A DNA stretch of 15,381 bases from CAUTVF01 sp963541805 (GTDB lineage Bacteria; Pseudomonadota; Alphaproteobacteria; Rs-D84; CASDRH01), in assembly GCA_963541805.1 (NCBI GenBank), contig CAUTVF010000020.1, positions 1 to 15,381 of the forward strand, read 5' to 3'. The notes below the pieces were generated by a model. It did no database searches and was not told where the DNA came from. It saw only the letters and a list, made by a program, of their open reading frames with translations. This document shows positions 13,158 to 15,381 of this stretch, in pieces (position 1 is the stretch's first letter; each line of letters opens with the position of its first letter). The position numbers and the translations under genes are program-made.

Positions 13158-13163
13158 ATTATA
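13158..13163 (-). promoter_or_regulatory. Candidate -10 element upstream of the ParB-like gene
   Basis: The minus strand reads TATAAT (in TTAATAATATAATTTTAAT), 26 bases before the ATG and inside the 40-base gap after the primase. The implied leader is about 19 bases with a weak AGAAAGA ribosome site. Confidence 0.3.
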
Positions 13164-13172
13164 TTATTAATA

Positions 13173-14234
13173 TTAAATTAAAGTTTTTAATTTTAAAAAT
13201 GCTTTAATTCCTGATTCAAATTCCGGTTTAAAATTTGGACATTTTAGCAAAATATCATTAAAATCCTTGCACTCTAAATCCTTCGGATATGTTATTACTT
13301 TTACTTTTGGATTCTTTACATAATTTAACATTGATTTAATTCCAGTAGAATCATTATCCAAACAAAATATCGGTTTTTTAATTTCATTTAGTCGAGCTTC
13401 CGAAATTTTACTTGTATTAAGTGCAATAATATTTTTTATGCCATACAATTCATAAAATGATAATGCATCCAAAATACCTTCAAAAATATATAGATCAGAA
13501 TTTAAATCAACATTAAACCAGTTCCAAATTGAATATCCTTCATTTAAGCAGCAAGTAACAAATTTTTTTTCCGTTAAACTTCTTGAATAAAATCCATATA
13601 TATTTGATTTATAATAAAATGGAATTACTAAAAAATCAGAAATTCCATAATATTTACCATTATGTGTAAATGACTTCCCCGAGAAGAAATCGCCAAAATC
13701 TGAATAATTTATGATTTTTCTGGATTTTAAAAAATCCTTTGTAGCTTCAGACATCGGATCCAAAAATGAGTTTATTTGAAATATTTTAAAACTTGCTTCA
13801 GATTTTAAAGAGTCACAATTTAAGCCGTCGGCTGGATTTGTATTATTTTTAATTGAATCATTTTGATTTATGATGTTCGAATCGGATTTAGAATCCAAAA
13901 AATCACATTTTGTTAAATCCGATTCAAAGTCAACCGGATCAACAGGTCTAAAATCCTTAATTTTTTGAGTATACATTTCGTTTTTATAGCTTGATAGTAA
14001 ATCCGGATAATAAAGCTTCAAAAAATTATACATATTATTGTTGACTTCGCACCCGCCATTAAAACATTTTACTAGTGTAATATTATTTTTTTGGTATAAG
14101 TGGAGTCTCTTTGAATTCTTATGTATTTTTGAATCTCCGCAAATTGGACATTTTACAGCAATATCAGTATCTGAATCTTTTGTAGCATTCCCGACTGCGA
14201 GTTTAAAATATTTGATATCTATTGGACTTAACAT
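13173..14234 (-). CDS. DNA primase (T4 gp61-like, zinc ribbon plus Toprim)
   Basis: A 353-aa primase. Residues 27-62 form the zinc ribbon, with CPICGDS (C29, C32), matching the CPVCGDS of T4 gp61, and CFNGGC (C57, C62). Residues about 95-150 are a linker rich in Asp, Ser and Asn with no clear fold. The Toprim catalytic domain follows: YIFEGILDAL (E252, D256) and PIFCLDNDSTGIKS (D293, D295) hold the metal-binding acids. The overall length matches gp61 (342 aa). gp61 works with the gp41 helicase to lay RNA primers on the lagging strand; the helicase gene is not in this window. The ATG has no good ribosome site. An AT-rich TATAAA-like word lies just upstream, and the conserved 48-bp box of repeat copy 2 begins 53 bases before the start. 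Confidence 0.9.
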   Translation of the reverse strand: MLSPIDIKYFKLAVGNATKDSDTDIAVKCPICGDSKIHKNSKRLHLYQKNNITLVKCFNGGCEVNNNMYNFLKLYYPDLLSSYKNEMYTQKIKDFRPVDPVDFESDLTKCDFLDSKSDSNIINQNDSIKNNTNPADGLNCDSLKSEASFKIFQINSFLDPMSEATKDFLKSRKIINYSDFGDFFSGKSFTHNGKYYGISDFLVIPFYYKSNIYGFYSRSLTEKKFVTCCLNEGYSIWNWFNVDLNSDLYIFEGILDALSFYELYGIKNIIALNTSKISEARLNEIKKPIFCLDNDSTGIKSMLNYVKNPKVKVITYPKDLECKDFNDILLKCPNFKPEFESGIKAFLKLKTLI

Positions 14235-14286
14235 ACTGATATTTTATAATACTTTAGTTAAATTTTTATTTGGTAGTATTAAACGC

Positions 14287-14334
14287 GTAGACGTAGTGCC
14301 TCTAAGATTTAGTTTGATCCCTTTTGAATATTTA
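14287..14334 (-). repeat. 48-bp conserved box, copy 2 (promoter/leader candidate)
   Basis: It is identical to 3646-3693 at 47 of 48 positions; the single change is G to A on the plus strand within CTCT(G/A)AGATT. It lies 53 bases before the primase start, facing it. On the minus strand the upstream edge reads ATAATAAATATTC, a near-match to the TATAAATA element of copy 1. The flanking bases on the primase side show no similarity to copy 1, so the conserved unit has sharp ends. Confidence 0.6.
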
Positions 14335-14336
14335 TT
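14329..14336 (-). promoter_or_regulatory. Late-promoter-like AATAAATA upstream of the primase
   Basis: On the minus strand this reads AATAAATA, one base off the T4 late consensus TATAAATA, at the same position relative to the conserved box as the exact match in copy 1. TATAAT also overlaps just upstream, so the site could equally be read as a host-type -10. It would drive the primase and downstream genes. Confidence 0.3.
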
Positions 14337-14500
14337 ATAATACAAAATTGTTTACATTTTTTAAAAAATACTAATTTTATGCTTCGCATTGTATGAGTAA
14401 AATTTTTGTAATTTTTTAAATGGAGATTTTTTGATTTCAAAACGAATTTTAACCGAAGGTTTATATGTGTTAATTTTAAAGCACCATACCAGAAAATTTT

Positions 14501-14523
14501 ATTTTATTATATAATAATAAAAT
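14501..14523. repeat. AT-only hairpin in repeat copy 2
   Basis: A 10-bp stem pairs 14501-14510 with 14514-14523 around an ATA loop. It is the counterpart of 4023-4047 in copy 1, with the shape conserved while several bases differ. Confidence 0.5.
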
Positions 14524-14603
14524 AAATTTAATTTCCGGTTGGCTTCAAAAAAATTACTTATAAAATGCTTCGCATAAAATTAGTAATTTTTTGGATTGAA
14601 GTA

Positions 14604-14632
14604 ACGAATTTTAACCGTAGGTTTGAATTCGT
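14604..14632. repeat. Extra two-tier hairpin in repeat copy 2
   Basis: ACGAATT (14604-14610) pairs with AATTCGT (14626-14632). Inside, AACC (14613-14616) pairs with GGTT (14620-14623) around the three-base loop GTA. It is a second, variant copy of the hairpin seen at 3957-3997, indicating that this hairpin is itself a mobile or duplicated sub-unit of the repeat. Confidence 0.55.
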
Positions 14633-14661
14633 AAAATTTAAGTGGAATAATAAAAAATTTA

Positions 14662-14681
14662 ATTATATAAATTTATATAAT
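14662..14681. repeat. 20-bp perfect palindrome, copy 2
   Basis: It is identical to the fully self-complementary 20-mer at 4126-4145. It lies about 80 bases downstream of the RNase H stop. Exact conservation within otherwise diverged repeats suggests constraint. Confidence 0.6.
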
Positions 14682-14734
14682 AAAAATAATTTTTTATAAA
14701 GGTTCAAAAAATTTAGCCGAAGGCTTAGAAGTTG

Positions 14735-14762
14735 AAAATCCATACATTTCCGTATGGATTTT
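14735..14762 (-). terminator. Intrinsic-terminator-like hairpin after the RNase H gene
   Basis: A perfect 11-bp stem (AAAATCCATAC, 14735-14745, with 14752-14762) has a 6-base loop. The stem overlaps the TAA stop of the RNase H gene, and on the minus strand it ends in GGATTTTC, giving a short U-tract. Copy 1 of the repeat lacks this hairpin next to its upstream gene, so it belongs to the RNase H gene end rather than to the repeat. Confidence 0.65.
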
Positions 14763-15381
14763 AAAATATTAGAGAGTCTAAATTGAAGTTAAGATTTTTA
14801 GATTCAGAGAATTTAACGGTTTTTAAATCGTCGGTAAAGATTCTTTTAAAATCATTTGCAACATATTCGAGTTTATAGAAATCTAAATATTTTTTAATTG
14901 ATTCAAAATCAAAATCGGTTGGAGATTCCAAATAAGCATTTAAAATATCAGATTCAATTTTTTGTGGAACATATAAATCGAGCACAAGTTTTTTATTAAT
15001 TTCATATTGCATTTTCAAAATTTCATTTGAATCTAGCCAATTTTCAAGACTTCCGTATTGTTCAATTGTCTTAAATAATTTAGCTTCACCAAATGGAATT
15101 GGATCATAAACATCTTTAGTTTCGGTCAATTCACCTTTTCTATTCTTTTTGAATACATTGAAATTTTCAATAATCGAATCTTGTTCAGAATATGGCAATT
15201 TATAAAACTCTAATTCGTTATACTTACCATTTAAATAAGTTTTAAATGAATCAGAAAATCTCAAAAAATCCGTTATTTTTGGAACACCATCAATCGTATC
15301 ACCCAAACAGCAATGTTTTATAATCCATTTACTTAAATCTCCAGCAACTATCCAATCATTTGTAATTGAACTATATTGTTT
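14761..15381 (-). CDS. rnh: RNase H / 5'-3' flap exonuclease, C-terminal part (T4 rnh-like), cut by window edge
   Basis: The reading frame stays open to the right edge: 25 further codons (KQYSSITNDWIVAGDLSKWI...) precede the TTG at 15306, which is therefore not the start. The true start lies outside the window. The 206 residues seen begin just before CLGDTIDGVP, the GDxxDG helix-hairpin-helix signature of the FEN/T4 RNase H family, whose Asp residues bind the second metal and whose loop contacts duplex DNA. Downstream, the region from YVPQKIESDILNAYLESP to FYKLEYVANDF corresponds to the C-terminal helices of T4 RNase H. The protein removes RNA primers and adjacent DNA from Okazaki fragments, fitting the primase gene downstream. 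The catalytic N-terminal acids cannot be checked here. A hairpin terminator overlaps its stop. Confidence 0.82.
   Translation of the reverse strand, partial: KQYSSITNDWIVAGDLSKWIIKHCCLGDTIDGVPKITDFLRFSDSFKTYLNGKYNELEFYKLPYSEQDSIIENFNVFKKNRKGELTETKDVYDPIPFGEAKLFKTIEQYGSLENWLDSNEILKMQYEINKKLVLDLYVPQKIESDILNAYLESPTDFDFESIKKYLDFYKLEYVANDFKRIFTDDLKTVKFSESKNLNFNLDSLIF

Larger units (their letters stand above)
14287..14733. repeat. Long mosaic intergenic repeat, copy 2
   Basis: This 447-bp element fills the gene-free stretch 14235-14760 between the RNase H stop and the primase start. It contains the same ordered blocks as 3646-4194 in the same orientation, with shorter spacers near the 48-bp box and an additional hairpin block (14604-14632) absent from copy 1. 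ATGCTTCGCAT occurs twice (14379-14389 and 14565-14575), at equivalent places to copy 1 (3804-3814 and 4088-4098). No tRNA or believable gene is present on either strand. Confidence 0.8.

Overview
The window is very AT-rich and reads as part of the genome of a large virulent myovirus with T4-type replication and morphogenesis genes. Every convincing gene lies on the minus strand, so transcription runs from the right edge to the left edge. The closest guess for a host is Campylobacter or a relative. The reasons are the extreme AT content, T4-like genes in non-T4 order, modules separated by long repeats, and a 7-deazaguanine DNA transglycosylase candidate, a set of traits reported for phages of the CP220 (Firehammervirus) type. 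This is inference from memory, not a database match.

Layout in transcription order. (1) 15381-14761: 3' part of a T4-like RNase H / flap exonuclease, cut by the window edge and closed by a terminator-like hairpin. (2) 14760-14235: gene-free repeat region, copy 2. (3) 14234-11226: gp61-type primase, a small ParB/Srx-fold protein, a TGT/DpdA-like transglycosylase and a HAD-fold protein. (4) 11226-10036: a GT-A-like glycosyltransferase and a GNAT acetyltransferase, followed by a 25-bp-stem hairpin (9902-9984). (5) 9883-8379: an unknown protein translationally coupled to the gp44-type clamp-loader ATPase. (6) 8350-4213: an unknown 282-aa protein, a small membrane protein, a set of three or four paralogous 184-203-aa proteins interrupted by a GroES/gp31-like co-chaperonin, and a small helical protein resembling the gp16 small terminase. 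(7) 4212-3556: gene-free repeat region, copy 1. (8) 3555-17: a beta-helix-like protein, a tail fibre or baseplate-type structural protein and the contractile tail sheath.

The genes form three functional groups: replication (RNase H, primase, clamp loader), probable DNA base modification (DpdA-like, ParB-like, perhaps the glycosyltransferase, acetyltransferase and HAD protein), and virion assembly (co-chaperonin, possible small terminase, tail proteins). The two gene-free regions are diverged direct copies of one mosaic repeat. Each sits between the 3' end of one gene and the 5' end of the next, and carries a 48-bp box (47/48 identical) with a T4-late-promoter-like TATAAATA (copy 1) or AATAAATA (copy 2) on the minus strand. 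They bracket the roughly 10-kb block from the primase to the gp16-like gene, which suggests module boundaries or recombination points.
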